Source of the DNA: Pontimicrobium aquaticum
GTDB taxonomy: Bacteria > Bacteroidota > Bacteroidia > Flavobacteriales > Flavobacteriaceae
Direction of reading: 5' to 3'
DNA: 64,000 bases
Assembly: GCF_005047595.1 (NCBI RefSeq)
Contig: NZ_SUPL01000001.1
Span: forward strand, 372,001-436,000
Below the pieces are notes generated by a model. The model was given only the letters and a program-made list of their open reading frames with translations, was not told where the DNA came from and made no database searches. Below, piece by piece: positions 23,375-33,864 of the stretch (position 1 is the first letter of the stretch; each line of letters starts with the position of its first letter). The position numbers were made by a program, and so were the translations under genes.

Positions 23375-26128
23375 ATGAAAAATTTCAAACTATTTCTACT
23401 TCTAAATCTTGCATTTATATTTAGTATCAATGCTCAAGAATCCATTGTGAAAAATGTGCCTTTCACCAATATTGGCCCAACAATTATGAGTGGTCGTATT
23501 GTTGACTTTGATGTGAACCCAAATAACCCAATAGAATTCTATGCAGCTTATGCTTCAGGTGGTTTGTGGTACACAAATAATAATGGTACTTCGTTTACTC
23601 CTGTTGCCGACAATGCTCCTACACAAAATATGGGTGATATAGCTGTAGATTGGAACAGTGGCACCATTTGGATTGGAACTGGTGAAAGTAACTCGTCTCG
23701 TTCATCTTATTCAGGAATTGGAATCTTAAAAAGCACTGATAAAGGTAAAACATGGACTAATGTTGGCTTAGAAAATTCACAACATATTGGCAGAATAGTT
23801 ATCAACCCAAATAATCCTGATGATGTAACTGTTGCAGCTGTTGGAAACTTATATACTTCAAGCTCAGAAAGAGGGATTTATAAAACTACCGATGGTGGAA
23901 AAACTTGGAAAAATGTATTGTTTATAAATAACGGTACAGGAGCAATCGATTTAAGTGTCTCTCCAACAAACCCTAACGTGATGTTCGCTGCAATGTGGGA
24001 ACGCGAAAGAAAAGCATGGGATTTTGATGGTGATGGAGAAAATTCAGGCATTTATAAAAGTACTGATGGTGGACATACATGGACTAACATGACACCAGAA
24101 GGCAGTGGTTTTCCAACAGGAACTGGTGTTGGCCGTATTGGTGTATCAGTGTTTAATGACAATGTTGTGTATGCACTTTTAGACAATCAATTTAGACGTC
24201 CTCCTGGAAAGACAAGAACATCTCAAGGATTACAAAAAGATGATTTTAAAACTATGAGTAACGCCGATTTTTTAAGCTTAGATAACAAAAGTTTAAATGG
24301 CTATTTACGCAATAACCGTTTCCCTAGAAAATATACTGCCGAAAGTGTAAAAGCATCTGTTAAAGATGGAAAAGTAAAACCAAGTGATTTAGCTCTATAT
24401 CTTGAAAATGCTAACGCAGCTTTATTCAACTCACCAGTCATTGGTGCCGAAGTGTATAAATCTACCAATGGTGGAAAAACCTGGAAAAAGACCCACGATG
24501 ATTACTTAGATGGCGTATATAGTTCGTATGGATATTATTTTGGTGTAATTGCTGTAAACCCTTCTAACGAAAGTAAAGTTTATATTTTAGGTGTACCATT
24601 GCTAAAATCGGATGATGGTGGAAAAACGTTTTCACGTATTGGAAAAGAAAATGTACATAGTGACCATCAAGCTATATGGTTAAATCCAAAAAAAGAAGGA
24701 CATATTATTAACGGAAATGATGGTGGTGTTAATATTACTTATGATGATGGCGAAAACTGGACAAAAAACAACTCTACATCTGTAGGTCAATTCTATTATA
24801 TAAATGTTGACAATCAAAAACCATACAATGTATATGGTGGTTTGCAAGATAATGGCGTATGGTTTGGACCAAGTACTTATAGAGCTTCCAAAAGTTGGGA
24901 AGGAGGAGGTAGATACCCTTACCGAAGAATTGGAGGTGGAGACGGTATGCAAGTACAAATAGATAGCCGCAACAATAACATCGTATATTCTGGATCTCAA
25001 TTTGGGTTTTATTCAAGACAAAATCTAGAAACTGGAGAACGTATTAGCATCAATCCTAAGCACGAATTAGGAGATTCTCCTTACAGGTATAATTGGCAAA
25101 CGCCTATTTTATTATCGCCTCACAATCAAGATATTTTGTACATGGGTTCTAATAAGTTACTACGTTCTTTAGACCAAGGTGAAACATTTGAAGTGATTTC
25201 AGATGATTTAACCACAGGTGGTAAAAAAGGAAATGTCCCTTACGGAACACTTACAGCAATTTCTGAAAGTCCTTTTAAATTTGGAATGATTTACACAGGA
25301 AGTGACGATGGTTACATTAACTTAACTACTAATGGTGGTGGTTCTTGGACTAGAGTATCTGATAATTTACCTCAAGGACTTTGGGTGTCCAGAGTTATTG
25401 CGTCTCAACATAAAAAAGAACGTGTATATGCAACACTTAATGGTTATAGAAATGACGACTTTAAAGTATATGCTTATGTAAGTGAAGATATGGGAAAAAC
25501 GTGGAAATCTATTACTAACGGTATTTCTGATGCACCTGTAAATGTCATTAAAGAAGACACTAAAGACGAAAATATTTTATACTTAGGAACAGATAATGGT
25601 GTGTATGCATCGTTTGATAGAGGCAATAATTGGCACGAATTTTCAAATGGTTTAACAAAAGCTGCAGTGCACGATTTAGTGGTGCATCCAGAAGCAAATG
25701 ATTTAGTAGTTGGTACACATGGACGCTCTATTTACAAAGCAAATATTTCAGACTTACAAAAATACAGTACTATTGGTACAAAGGCCATTACTGTTTTTAA
25801 ACCATCTCCTGTACAAATGCCTAGGTTTAGAGGAAGATCGTTTGAACCTTCAGCAACCATATCATTTTATTCTAGCGCCAAAGCCACTCAAGGCATTAAT
25901 ATTTTGTCTGAAGGAGGTGCTTTATTAAACTCCATTAAAGTGAAAGCTGACAAAGGGTTTAACTATGCTAAATACGATTTAACGATATCAAGCGGCGGAA
26001 GAAAAGATTTAATGAAAGAAAACAGTAAGTTAAACATTCCAAAAGCTCAAAACGGTAAATACTATTTACCAAAAGGCACTTATACTATAGAAATTGGTAG
26101 CCAAAAAACGATTTTAGAAATAAAGTGA
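23375..26128 (+). CDS. Secreted BNR/VPS10-type beta-propeller protein
   Basis: The 917-residue protein has a signal peptide (residues 1-21, ending SINAQ) and many Asp-box repeats of the form SxDxGxTW: STDKGKTWTNVG, TTDGGKTWKNV, STDGGHTWTNM, STNGGKTWKK, SDDGGKTFSRIG, SEDMGKTWKS. These form one or two propellers as in sortilin/VPS10 and in glycosidase-annotated relatives. No clear catalytic residues or sorting domain are seen, so the common label glycosyl hydrolase is not supported. The last 130 residues form a beta-rich tail. The gene stands alone, with a terminator after it. Confidence 0.88.
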   Translation: MKNFKLFLLLNLAFIFSINAQESIVKNVPFTNIGPTIMSGRIVDFDVNPNNPIEFYAAYASGGLWYTNNNGTSFTPVADNAPTQNMGDIAVDWNSGTIWIGTGESNSSRSSYSGIGILKSTDKGKTWTNVGLENSQHIGRIVINPNNPDDVTVAAVGNLYTSSSERGIYKTTDGGKTWKNVLFINNGTGAIDLSVSPTNPNVMFAAMWERERKAWDFDGDGENSGIYKSTDGGHTWTNMTPEGSGFPTGTGVGRIGVSVFNDNVVYALLDNQFRRPPGKTRTSQGLQKDDFKTMSNADFLSLDNKSLNGYLRNNRFPRKYTAESVKASVKDGKVKPSDLALYLENANAALFNSPVIGAEVYKSTNGGKTWKKTHDDYLDGVYSSYGYYFGVIAVNPSNESKVYILGVPLLKSDDGGKTFSRIGKENVHSDHQAIWLNPKKEGHIINGNDGGVNITYDDGENWTKNNSTSVGQFYYINVDNQKPYNVYGGLQDNGVWFGPSTYRASKSWEGGGRYPYRRIGGGDGMQVQIDSRNNNIVYSGSQFGFYSRQNLETGERISINPKHELGDSPYRYNWQTPILLSPHNQDILYMGSNKLLRSLDQGETFEVISDDLTTGGKKGNVPYGTLTAISESPFKFGMIYTGSDDGYINLTTNGGGSWTRVSDNLPQGLWVSRVIASQHKKERVYATLNGYRNDDFKVYAYVSEDMGKTWKSITNGISDAPVNVIKEDTKDENILYLGTDNGVYASFDRGNNWHEFSNGLTKAAVHDLVVHPEANDLVVGTHGRSIYKANISDLQKYSTIGTKAITVFKPSPVQMPRFRGRSFEPSATISFYSSAKATQGINILSEGGALLNSIKVKADKGFNYAKYDLTISSGGRKDLMKENSKLNIPKAQNGKYYLPKGTYTIEIGSQKTILEIK

Positions 26129-26142
26129 AAAATTTAAAACAC

Positions 26143-26177
26143 AAAAAAACTCCATGATGATTGTCATGGAGTTTTTT
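26143..26177. terminator. Bidirectional terminator
   Basis: Perfect arms AAAAAACTCCATGA and TCATGGAGTTTTTT enclose TGATTG, between the convergent BNR gene and the hydroxylase gene. Confidence 0.9.
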
Positions 26178-26215
26178 ATGTTTTATTAATAGTATAACAA
26201 GGCTAATTTGGTCTC

Positions 26216-27154
26216 TCAAAAGCTATCATTTTGAGATTTTTGTTTTTTAAATAAACGTTGTTGCTGTTTTACGGTCATAGTACTATTATCGTGACTCCAT
26301 CCTGGAGGCCCAAATACATACATTAACTTGTGTGCTAATTTTGGGGATTTTTTGGTATCGTTCCAAATGTCTTTAAATTCATGAGTTAGTATCACTAATG
26401 GGTTGTAAGACTCAGGTGCATGAATCACACCGTATTGTATATCAATATCATCATCCAATTCTTTCCAAGTGCCAAATAGCTTGTCGAAAATATTAAGAAA
26501 ACCTCCATGGTTTTTATCTAAATACTCCACATTTTGAGCATGGTGGACTTGGTGCATTGTGTGAGTGTTAAATATTTTTTCAATAACACCCATTTTAGGA
26601 ACATATACTGAATGTAGCTGAAACTGCCAAAGCGCTTCAATACCTAAACAAACTACAACCATTTCTGGAGGAAAACCAATAGCAGGCATCCACATATAAA
26701 AAAGTGGTTTATATAAAATCGTAAACCATCCGTTTCTAATGGCTGTTCCTAGATTAAAATTGTTTGAAGAGTGATGTACAATATGTGCAGCCCATAAAAT
26801 ACGTATTTCATGATTTGCTCTATGAAACCAATAATAAGAAAAATCATCTGCTAACTGACAAAGTATCCAAACATACCAAAAATAGCCAAACGACTCATAT
26901 CCCAAAATATTGGTACGTACACCATTTTCCACGACGTTAAACAAATCGTAAGTAAAATTAAAGATAACAATTGCCGAAATAATTTTAATTAGTGGTGCAA
27001 TAACAACCGAACCTATTCCCATTATACCACTAGCCATAAGATCTTTCCAGTCATAAAGATTTTTATCTCCATGAGCTTTACTGTAGGTTAATTCTAATAA
27101 AATAAAAGCGATAAAACTAGGTACTCCATAAACCAAGGGGTTGGTAAAATCCAT
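26216..27154 (-). CDS. Fatty acid hydroxylase / sterol desaturase family protein
   Basis: The 312-residue integral membrane protein has the three His boxes that bind the di-iron centre: WFHRANHE, HIVHHSSNNFN and HTMHQVHHAQN, spread between about four hydrophobic helices. The family hydroxylates or desaturates lipids such as fatty acids, sterols, carotenoids or alkylglycerol ethers. A bacterial lipid substrate is likely, but the sequence does not tell which. It is a single gene. Confidence 0.9.
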   Translation of the reverse strand: MDFTNPLVYGVPSFIAFILLELTYSKAHGDKNLYDWKDLMASGIMGIGSVVIAPLIKIISAIVIFNFTYDLFNVVENGVRTNILGYESFGYFWYVWILCQLADDFSYYWFHRANHEIRILWAAHIVHHSSNNFNLGTAIRNGWFTILYKPLFYMWMPAIGFPPEMVVVCLGIEALWQFQLHSVYVPKMGVIEKIFNTHTMHQVHHAQNVEYLDKNHGGFLNIFDKLFGTWKELDDDIDIQYGVIHAPESYNPLVILTHEFKDIWNDTKKSPKLAHKLMYVFGPPGWSHDNSTMTVKQQQRLFKKQKSQNDSF

Positions 27155-27357
27155 AAATATTTTAAAATTTTGATAAAGGTACTAATATTGAAAACGAAAA
27201 ATGTAACATCTATGTTTTAACTATTACGAAGATTTTAAAATCTCTAATAAAACGTCTTTTTTAACAATGCTTGACACTTCTTTTACACTTTTTTAACACT
27301 ACTTGCTTAAAATCAATTTAGCTTTACTCCTTTTTACAAATTCCTTTTAAAAAGTTG

Positions 27358-27375
27358 TTGTTCTTTTTGGAACAA
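27358..27375. promoter_or_regulatory. Inverted repeat overlapping a probable promoter
   Basis: Arms TTGTTC (27358-27363) and GAACAA (27370-27375) flank TTTTTG just ahead of ATATTTG (27375-27381), a near match to the Bacteroidota -7 box. It could be an operator for the gene at 27422. The 267-base gap before that gene holds nothing else that I can recognise. Confidence 0.4.
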
Positions 27376-27421
27376 TATTTGTGAGATAAAAAGACTAATA
27401 AACTAACTAAACCATCAATCA

Positions 27422-28684
27422 ATGTCAAAATCCTTCATAGCACTTATTATAATGTGCTTAACTTTCTCGTTTCAATCTAATTCACAAGAAACACCTCAAA
27501 ACGACCAAACAGAAGATCTTAAAATATATCTAGATTGCAGATTTTGTGATAATACATTTTTAAAACAAAACTTAGGGAATGTACAGTTTGTTCGCGATCA
27601 AGCACAAGGCGATGTCCATTTGTTTTTCCTCGCACAAGGTACTGGTAGTGGAGGTAGACGTTATGATGTTGATTTTATTGGTAAAAATGACTTTGAGTCT
27701 ATAAACTATAAATTATCATTTACCACTGATTCAAATATGACAGGTGACGATGTTAGAAAACGAATTTTAGAAAAAATCAAGTTAGGTTTGGTTCGTTTTT
27801 GGATAGAAAAAGGAACTTTAGACGGTATTTCGGTGTCTGCACCTACTCCTAAGGTTGAAGAAGCCGAAAAAACAAAAACAGAAGTTGAAGACCCTTGGAA
27901 TTCTTGGTTTTTTAGACTTGGAGCTAATGGGTGGTTCAATGGTCAAGAAACCAATAATTCAAGTAATATAAATTTAAATATATCTGCGAGACGTGTTACC
28001 GAAAAAAACAAGTTCTTTATGCGTATTGGGTTTAATGAAAATAAATCTACATTCTCTTATAATGGTGATGATATTGTTTCAATAAACAGCGGGAAATCTT
28101 TATATGTAAACGATGTATTGAGTATTAATGACCATTGGTCTTATGGCTTTTTTGGAGGTTTAGGAACGTCTACTTTTGGTAATTATGCATTATACTGGAA
28201 TTTTAAACCTGCATTGGAATACAATTTTTTTAAATATAACGAATCCGCTAACAAACAATTGGTGTTGAGTTACAGTAATGGCATTAGATATAACGATTAT
28301 ACTGAAAGAACAGTCTTTCTTAAAAATTCTGAATATCTATGGGAACATTCTATTTCACTTGGTGGTAGTGTAAGGCAAGAATGGGGCGATGTAAATGGTG
28401 AAATATCTTTTGACCAATATTTACATGACACTACACTAAATTCTTTAAATTTTAACTTAAGAACAAATATAAGATTATTTAAAGGTTTTAATTTCAACAT
28501 TGGTGGTGGCTATAGTATCACTAGAAATCAAATTAACATATCTTCTGGAGGCGCATCGCTTGAAGATATCCTATTACGACAACAACAATTACAATCAGGT
28601 TATAATTACTTCTTTAATGTTGGGATAAGCTATTCGTTTGGCTCTATTTATAACACAGTAGTTAATCCAAGGTTTAACTTCTAA
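27422..28684 (+). CDS. Exported protein of unknown function with C-terminal barrel-like domain
   Basis: The 420-residue protein has a signal peptide (ending SFQSNSQ). A small N-terminal domain (about 30-135) has LKIYLDCRFCDNTFLK and VHLFFLAQGTGSGGRRYDV, then a Glu/Lys linker. From about residue 155 alternating amphipathic strands end in YSFGSIYNTVVNPRFNF, as in outer membrane beta-barrels. The CxxC in CRFCDNTF is notable. I do not recognise a named family. Expected location is the outer membrane with the N-terminal domain in the periplasm. It precedes the sdh operon but has its own spacing and promoter. Confidence 0.75.
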   Translation: MSKSFIALIIMCLTFSFQSNSQETPQNDQTEDLKIYLDCRFCDNTFLKQNLGNVQFVRDQAQGDVHLFFLAQGTGSGGRRYDVDFIGKNDFESINYKLSFTTDSNMTGDDVRKRILEKIKLGLVRFWIEKGTLDGISVSAPTPKVEEAEKTKTEVEDPWNSWFFRLGANGWFNGQETNNSSNINLNISARRVTEKNKFFMRIGFNENKSTFSYNGDDIVSINSGKSLYVNDVLSINDHWSYGFFGGLGTSTFGNYALYWNFKPALEYNFFKYNESANKQLVLSYSNGIRYNDYTERTVFLKNSEYLWEHSISLGGSVRQEWGDVNGEISFDQYLHDTTLNSLNFNLRTNIRLFKGFNFNIGGGYSITRNQINISSGGASLEDILLRQQQLQSGYNYFFNVGISYSFGSIYNTVVNPRFNF

Positions 28685-28724
28685 ATTATAACCATTCTAA
28701 ATAACAAAATCAACACTCTTGTTT

Positions 28725-28756
28725 TTTGCTAGAAAGACCACCCTGAAGTATTTTTG
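28725..28756 (+). promoter_or_regulatory. Promoter of sdhCAB
   Basis: TTTTG (28724-28728), a 20-base spacer and TATTTTTG (28749-28756) match the Bacteroidota consensus, 26 bases before the sdhC start. Confidence 0.75.
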
Positions 28757-28782
28757 TGTCAACTTATAAATAACGACACATT

Positions 28783-29463
28783 ATGAGTGGATTTTTTAAA
28801 TCTTCGATTGGAAGAAAAGTAGCCATGGCATTATCTGCCTTCTTCCTAATGTTTTTCTTAATAATACATTTAGCTGTTAATATTACATCCTTATTTAGTG
28901 TAGAACTTTTTAATCAGTTATCACACTTTATGGGAACTAATCCATTAGTGCAATTGGCATTACAACCCGTTTTAATTTTTGGTGTGGTATTCCATTTTGT
29001 AATGGGCTTTATTTTAGAAATAAAAAACCGCAAAGCTATTGGTATTTCATATGCCAAAAATAACGGTGCTGCAAATTCAACTTGGATTAGCAGAAACATG
29101 ATTTACAGCGGACTTGTTATTTTAGCCTTTTTAGTCTTACACTTTATAGATTTTTGGTTTCCAGAAATGAAGCTAAAGTATATTGAAGGAGACATGACAG
29201 GAGTAATCGCTGGCACACAAGAGTTTAGATACTTTGAAGAGTTGCAACACAAATTTCTTAGTCCTATTAGAGTTGGAGCATATGTATTAGCCTTTATTTT
29301 TCTTGCATTGCATTTACTACATGGTTTTACCTCAGCGTTTCAATCAATGGGCTCAACTGCTGGGCGCAAAAAAGCGTTACAAACTTTCGGGAAAATATAT
29401 GCTTATGCAATTCCACTAGGATTTATTATCATCGCTGTTTGGCATCATTTTAATCACCTATAA
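28783..29463 (+). CDS. sdhC: Succinate dehydrogenase / fumarate reductase cytochrome b subunit
   Basis: The 226-residue membrane subunit has five hydrophobic helices and several His residues within them (FLIIHLAV, GVVFHFVMGF, FLVLHFIDFWF, LALHLLHGF, IIAVWHHFNHL). These are suited to hold two b-type haems, as in the B-type single-anchor complexes of Bacteroidota. It passes electrons between the iron-sulphur subunit and menaquinone. It is the first gene of sdhCAB, with a 12-base gap to sdhA. Confidence 0.95.
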   Translation: MSGFFKSSIGRKVAMALSAFFLMFFLIIHLAVNITSLFSVELFNQLSHFMGTNPLVQLALQPVLIFGVVFHFVMGFILEIKNRKAIGISYAKNNGAANSTWISRNMIYSGLVILAFLVLHFIDFWFPEMKLKYIEGDMTGVIAGTQEFRYFEELQHKFLSPIRVGAYVLAFIFLALHLLHGFTSAFQSMGSTAGRKKALQTFGKIYAYAIPLGFIIIAVWHHFNHL

Positions 29464-29475
29464 CATTTTACAACT

Positions 29476-31491
29476 ATGAGTGTTTTAAATTCAAAAGTAC
29501 CTAAGGGTCCCATTAAAGATAAATGGACCACTTATAAAGATAAAATAAATTTAGTAAATCCTGCCAATAAGCGTCATATAGATATTATTGTTGTTGGAAC
29601 TGGTTTAGCTGGAGGTTCAGCAGCTGCTACCTTAGCAGAACTAGGCTATAATGTAAAAGCCTTTTGTTATCAAGATTCTCCAAGACGTGCGCACTCTATT
29701 GCTGCACAAGGTGGAATTAACGCCGCAAAAAACTATCAAGGTGATGGCGATTCAACCTATAGATTGTTTTACGATACTGTAAAAGGTGGTGATTATCGTT
29801 CGCGTGAAGCAAACGTCTATCGTTTAGCTGAAGTATCAGCAAACATTATTGACCAATGTGTAGCTCAAGGAGTCCCATTTGCACGTGATTATGGTGGGTT
29901 ACTTGACAACCGTTCGTTTGGAGGTGTGTTAGTATCTAGAACATTTTATGCTAAAGGACAAACAGGACAGCAGTTATTACTTGGTGCTTACTCAGCAATG
30001 AACAGACAAATTGCTCGTGGAAAAATTCAAATGTATAACCGTCACGAAATGTTAGACGTTGTAAAAGTTGATGGAAAAGCACGCGGAATTATTGCACGCG
30101 ATTTAATTACTGGAAAAATAGAACGCCATTCAGCTCACGCAGTTGTAATTGCTTCAGGAGGGTATGGAAATGTTTATTTCCTTTCTACTAACGCTATGGG
30201 AAGTAATGCTACAGCTGCTTGGAAGATTCATAAAAAGGGAGCGTTTTTCGCTAATCCATGCTATACACAAATTCATCCAACATGTATTCCGCGTTCGGGA
30301 GATTACCAGTCTAAACTAACATTGATGTCTGAGTCACTTCGTAACGATGGTCGTATTTGGGTGCCAAAAAATATGGATGATGTAATGGCTATTCGCGAAG
30401 GTCGTAAAAAACCAACCGATTTATCGGAAGACGAACGCGATTATTACCTAGAACGTCGTTATCCAGCCTTTGGTAACTTAGTGCCACGTGATGTGGCTTC
30501 TCGTGCTGCAAAAGAGCGTTGCGATGCTGGCTATGGTGTCAATGCAACTGGTGAAGCAGTATATTTAGATTTTGCTTCAGCTATAGAACGTTATGGAAAA
30601 GAGCAAGCAAAACTTAATCATATTGAAAACCCTACAAAAGAAAAGATTACTGAGTTAGGTGAAGGCATCATTGAAGCTAAATATGGAAACTTATTCCAAA
30701 TGTATGAGAAAATTGTAGATGAAAATCCATACAAAACACCAATGATGATTTATCCTGCAACACATTACACAATGGGTGGTGTTTGGGTAGATTACAATTT
30801 AATGACCACAGTTGACGGGTTGTATTGTATTGGTGAAGCCAATTTCTCTGATCATGGTGCTAACAGACTTGGTGCTTCAGCATTAATGCAAGGATTAGCA
30901 GATGGTTACTTTGTGCTACCTTACACTATTGGAGATTATTTATCTAATGACATTAGAACTGGTCCTATTTCTACCGAAACTAAAGAATTTGAAGACGCTG
31001 AAAAAGAAGTAACAGATAGAATTAACTTCTTTATGAATAACAACGGAACAAAATCGGTTGACTACTTCCATAAAAGGCTTGGAAAAGTTATGTGGGACAA
31101 AGTTGGTATGGCTCGAAATGAAAAAGGTTTAAAAGAAGCTATGGCTGAAATTAAACAAATTCGAGAAGAATTTTGGAAAGACGTAAAAGTTCCTGGAAAT
31201 GCTAACGAGATGAATCCAGAATTAGAAAAAGCAGGTCGTGTTGCCGATTTTCTTGAATTAGGAGAGTTATTTGCTAAAGATGCTTTAATACGTAATGAGT
31301 CTTGTGGAGGTCATTTCCGAGAAGAATCAGTAGAATTAGAAGGCGAACAAAAAGGTGAAGCAAAACGAAACGACAAAGATTTTGCTTTTGTTTCTGCTTG
31401 GGAATATAAAGGAGAACCTGCTGATGCAGTGCTACATAAAGAAGAATTAGAGTTTAAAGACATCGAACTAAAACAACGTTCATACAAATAA
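29476..31491 (+). CDS. sdhA: Succinate dehydrogenase / fumarate reductase flavoprotein subunit
   Basis: The 671-residue catalytic subunit has the dinucleotide fold [21 protein letters not shown] and the flavinylation His in [15 protein letters not shown]. The active-site region includes [20 protein letters not shown] and [19 protein letters not shown]. It oxidises succinate to fumarate at the cytoplasmic face. The length agrees with Bacteroidota enzymes. sdhB follows after nine bases. Confidence 0.97.
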   Translation: MSVLNSKVPKGPIKDKWTTYKDKINLVNPANKRHIDIIVVGTGLAGGSAAATLAELGYNVKAFCYQDSPRRAHSIAAQGGINAAKNYQGDGDSTYRLFYDTVKGGDYRSREANVYRLAEVSANIIDQCVAQGVPFARDYGGLLDNRSFGGVLVSRTFYAKGQTGQQLLLGAYSAMNRQIARGKIQMYNRHEMLDVVKVDGKARGIIARDLITGKIERHSAHAVVIASGGYGNVYFLSTNAMGSNATAAWKIHKKGAFFANPCYTQIHPTCIPRSGDYQSKLTLMSESLRNDGRIWVPKNMDDVMAIREGRKKPTDLSEDERDYYLERRYPAFGNLVPRDVASRAAKERCDAGYGVNATGEAVYLDFASAIERYGKEQAKLNHIENPTKEKITELGEGIIEAKYGNLFQMYEKIVDENPYKTPMMIYPATHYTMGGVWVDYNLMTTVDGLYCIGEANFSDHGANRLGASALMQGLADGYFVLPYTIGDYLSNDIRTGPISTETKEFEDAEKEVTDRINFFMNNNGTKSVDYFHKRLGKVMWDKVGMARNEKGLKEAMAEIKQIREEFWKDVKVPGNANEMNPELEKAGRVADFLELGELFAKDALIRNESCGGHFREESVELEGEQKGEAKRNDKDFAFVSAWEYKGEPADAVLHKEELEFKDIELKQRSYK

Positions 31492-31500
31492 GAAGACATT

Positions 31501-32244
31501 ATGAATTTAACACTTAAAATTTGGAGACAAAAAGACTCAAATGCAAAGGGTCAAATGGTCGATTATAAAGTCAATGATATTTCAGAGCATATGTCTTTTC
31601 TTGAAATGATGGATGTTTTAAATGAGCAATTAATTAATTCTGGAGAAGAACCTGTAGCTTTCGATCACGATTGTCGAGAAGGTATCTGCGGCATGTGCTC
31701 CATGTACATAAACGGTGAAGCACATGGTCCAGACAGAGGCGTAACTACATGCCAATTACACATGCGTATGTTTAAGGATGGTGATACCATTACTATTGAA
31801 CCATTTAGAGCTAAAGCATTTCCAGTAATAAAAGATTTAGTAGTTGATAGAACAGCTTTCGAGCGTATTCAACAAGCTGGAGGCTACATTTCTGTAAACA
31901 CCTCTGGTAATACACAAGATGCCAATGCTATTCCTATTTCAAAGCATGCTGCTGATGAAGCTATGGATGCTGCTACCTGTATTGGTTGTGGTGCTTGTGT
32001 AGCCACTTGTAAAAACTCTTCGGCAATGTTATTTGTTGGTGCTAAAGTAAGTCAATATGCTTTATTACCTCAAGGGCAAATAGAAGCTGCCGATCGTGTT
32101 AGAAATATGGTTGCTCAAATGGATGCTGAAGGTTTTGGTAATTGTACCAATACTGGAGCTTGTGAAGTAGAATGTCCTAAAGGCATTTCATTAGATAATA
32201 TTGCGAGAATGAACCGAGAACTTATGAAAGCCAATTTAAAATAG
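31501..32244 (+). CDS. sdhB: Succinate dehydrogenase / fumarate reductase iron-sulphur subunit
   Basis: The 247-residue protein has the [2Fe-2S] ligands in [15 protein letters not shown] and the later Cys in TTCQLH. The [4Fe-4S]/[3Fe-4S] ligands are in [13 protein letters not shown] and [15 protein letters not shown]. It relays electrons from FAD in SdhA to the haems of SdhC. It is the last gene of the operon, followed by a terminator. Confidence 0.97.
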   Translation: MNLTLKIWRQKDSNAKGQMVDYKVNDISEHMSFLEMMDVLNEQLINSGEEPVAFDHDCREGICGMCSMYINGEAHGPDRGVTTCQLHMRMFKDGDTITIEPFRAKAFPVIKDLVVDRTAFERIQQAGGYISVNTSGNTQDANAIPISKHAADEAMDAATCIGCGACVATCKNSSAMLFVGAKVSQYALLPQGQIEAADRVRNMVAQMDAEGFGNCTNTGACEVECPKGISLDNIARMNRELMKANLK

Positions 32245-32269
32245 CCTAAATAATTCTATATAAATAAAT

Positions 32270-32299
32270 AAAACCTAAGTTCTCACTTAGGTTTTTTTA
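32270..32299 (+). terminator. Terminator of sdhCAB
   Basis: Arms AAACCTAAGT and ACTTAGGTTT enclose TCTC and are followed by T residues. Confidence 0.9.
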
Positions 32300-32326
32300 T
32301 TAGCTTTGGTTTTTAATAAACATAAA

Positions 32327-33283
32327 ATGAAATTAAAACATTATTATCTAGTACTCGTTGCTATCCTTACGCTTTCTTGTAAAGGTCAAACAAGCGAAAC
32401 AACACAAGAAGTTGAAACTACTGAAACTATAGAAAAAACAGTAACATTATTTGATACTGAAGCACTGTTAGAACGCGTAAAATTCTTGTCGTTAGATTCT
32501 TTAGAAGGCAGACAAACTGGAACAAAAGGTGGTTTAATAGCTAGAGAATATGTTATTAATCAATTTAAGAAATATGGTATTGCACCTTTATTAGATGACT
32601 ACACCCAACCATTTACTTTTGAAGGTCGTCGTGACAAAAAAACCTATAAAGGCGCTAATGTTTTAGGTGTTATTAAAGGCACAGATCATCCCGAAAAATA
32701 TATTGTATTATCGGCACATTACGACCATCTTGGAGTAAGAGATGGGAAGGTGTTTAATGGTGCAGATGACGATGCATCTGGTACAAGCGCTATAATTGCA
32801 ATGGCTGAATATTTTAAAAGCAATCCCCCAAAACATTCTGTGGTTATTGCATCTTTCGATGCCGAAGAAATGGGCCTACAAGGTGCGAGTTACTTTGTAA
32901 AAGCCAATACATTGTCAAAAGAACAAATTGCCCTGAACATTAATTTAGATATGGTTGGTCGTAACGATAATAATGAATTATATGTTGTTGGAACTAATTT
33001 ATACACACAGTTACAACCAGCTATTGATGGTTTGGAATTACCAGAAAATTTTAAATTATTAACTGGTCATGACGGATTAGATGGCAAACAAAGTTGGGTG
33101 TTCTCATCAGATCATGGGCCATTCCATAGAGAAAAAATTCCGTTTTTATACTTTGGTGTAGAAGACCATAAAGACTATCACAAACCAACCGATGATTTTG
33201 AAAGCATACAACCTGAATTTTATGCAAAAGCAGTGACAGCTGTGATTGCTGTGTTTGAAAAGTTGGATGAGATGAGTTCTTAG
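32327..33283 (+). CDS. M28 family metallopeptidase, lipoprotein
   Basis: From the ATG at 32327 the protein has 318 residues with a lipoprotein signal (AILTLSCKGQ, Cys18). An in-frame TTG at 32306 is rejected because it would mask the signal. Zinc ligands of the M28 fold are visible: His and Asp in LSAHYDHLGV and FNGADDDASGTSA, Glu in FDAEEMGLQGA, Asp in NLDMVGRND and His near KDYHKPTDDFE. It lacks the protease-associated insert of the other M28 protein at 21212. It probably acts as an extracytoplasmic aminopeptidase. It is a single gene after the sdh terminator, with -7-like TAGCTTTG at 32301. Confidence 0.92.
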   Translation: MKLKHYYLVLVAILTLSCKGQTSETTQEVETTETIEKTVTLFDTEALLERVKFLSLDSLEGRQTGTKGGLIAREYVINQFKKYGIAPLLDDYTQPFTFEGRRDKKTYKGANVLGVIKGTDHPEKYIVLSAHYDHLGVRDGKVFNGADDDASGTSAIIAMAEYFKSNPPKHSVVIASFDAEEMGLQGASYFVKANTLSKEQIALNINLDMVGRNDNNELYVVGTNLYTQLQPAIDGLELPENFKLLTGHDGLDGKQSWVFSSDHGPFHREKIPFLYFGVEDHKDYHKPTDDFESIQPEFYAKAVTAVIAVFEKLDEMSS

Positions 33284-33319
33284 TTGCAAACTATAGTTTT
33301 TAGATAAGCTAGATGACAT

Positions 33320-33781
33320 ATGAAAACTGAAATTATTCCACATGTTGGATTTGGTAAAGTTAAGCTGGGTCAAACTCTAGGTCAAATAGAAAAATTATTA
33401 GGAAAACCTAATGAAAATAAAAGAAACTACTACAGAGAAGATAATTCAAATGAAGTTGTCTTAAAATATCATCATATTGGAGCAGATTTAGTATTTTCAT
33501 CTGATAATAGTTTTAGGTTAAGTTCAATTACTTTGTTCTCTAGAGCATTTACTCTAAATGGCAAAAGTTTGATTGGATCAAACCAATCAGAGTTAATATT
33601 AAAATTCAAAAATTTATTTGAAGACTTAAAATTAGATGATGACTTCGAAGAATTAAATGCAAAAGATTACTCGATTGACTCAATAGGAATTTCATTTTGG
33701 TTAGATAATGGAATTATCGAATCAATTACTCTTTTTCCGAAATATCAAAATGATAATGAAACTATAATATGGCCTAAATAA
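33320..33781 (+). CDS. Small cytoplasmic protein of unknown function
   Basis: The 153-residue protein has no signal peptide. Its N-terminal HVGFGKVKLGQTLGQIEKLLGKPN has the shape of the BamE/SmpA-like GxGxxxLGMxxxxVxxxLGxP motif, found in many small unrelated alpha-beta proteins. The rest alternates strands and acidic loops and ends ETIIWPK. Similar proteins sometimes serve as immunity or orphan antitoxin-like proteins in Bacteroidota, but no toxin gene is next to it. I cannot assign a function. Confidence 0.65.
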   Translation: MKTEIIPHVGFGKVKLGQTLGQIEKLLGKPNENKRNYYREDNSNEVVLKYHHIGADLVFSSDNSFRLSSITLFSRAFTLNGKSLIGSNQSELILKFKNLFEDLKLDDDFEELNAKDYSIDSIGISFWLDNGIIESITLFPKYQNDNETIIWPK

Positions 33782-33864
33782 CAATTAAACAAGAAAATGT
33801 AAAAAACCCTTCTAATAAACAGTAACCACATTTTTTCGTTTCTTTACTCTCAAAAAAACGCCTC

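Noticed and set aside
23375-26128. Calling the BNR-propeller protein a sialidase or glycosyl hydrolase.
   Set aside because: Asp-box repeats alone do not define an enzyme; no Arg triad or acid/base residues could be identified.
33320-33781. Considered as an immunity protein of a contact-dependent toxin system.
   Set aside because: No toxin, Rhs or polymorphic toxin gene is adjacent, and the motif is too general.
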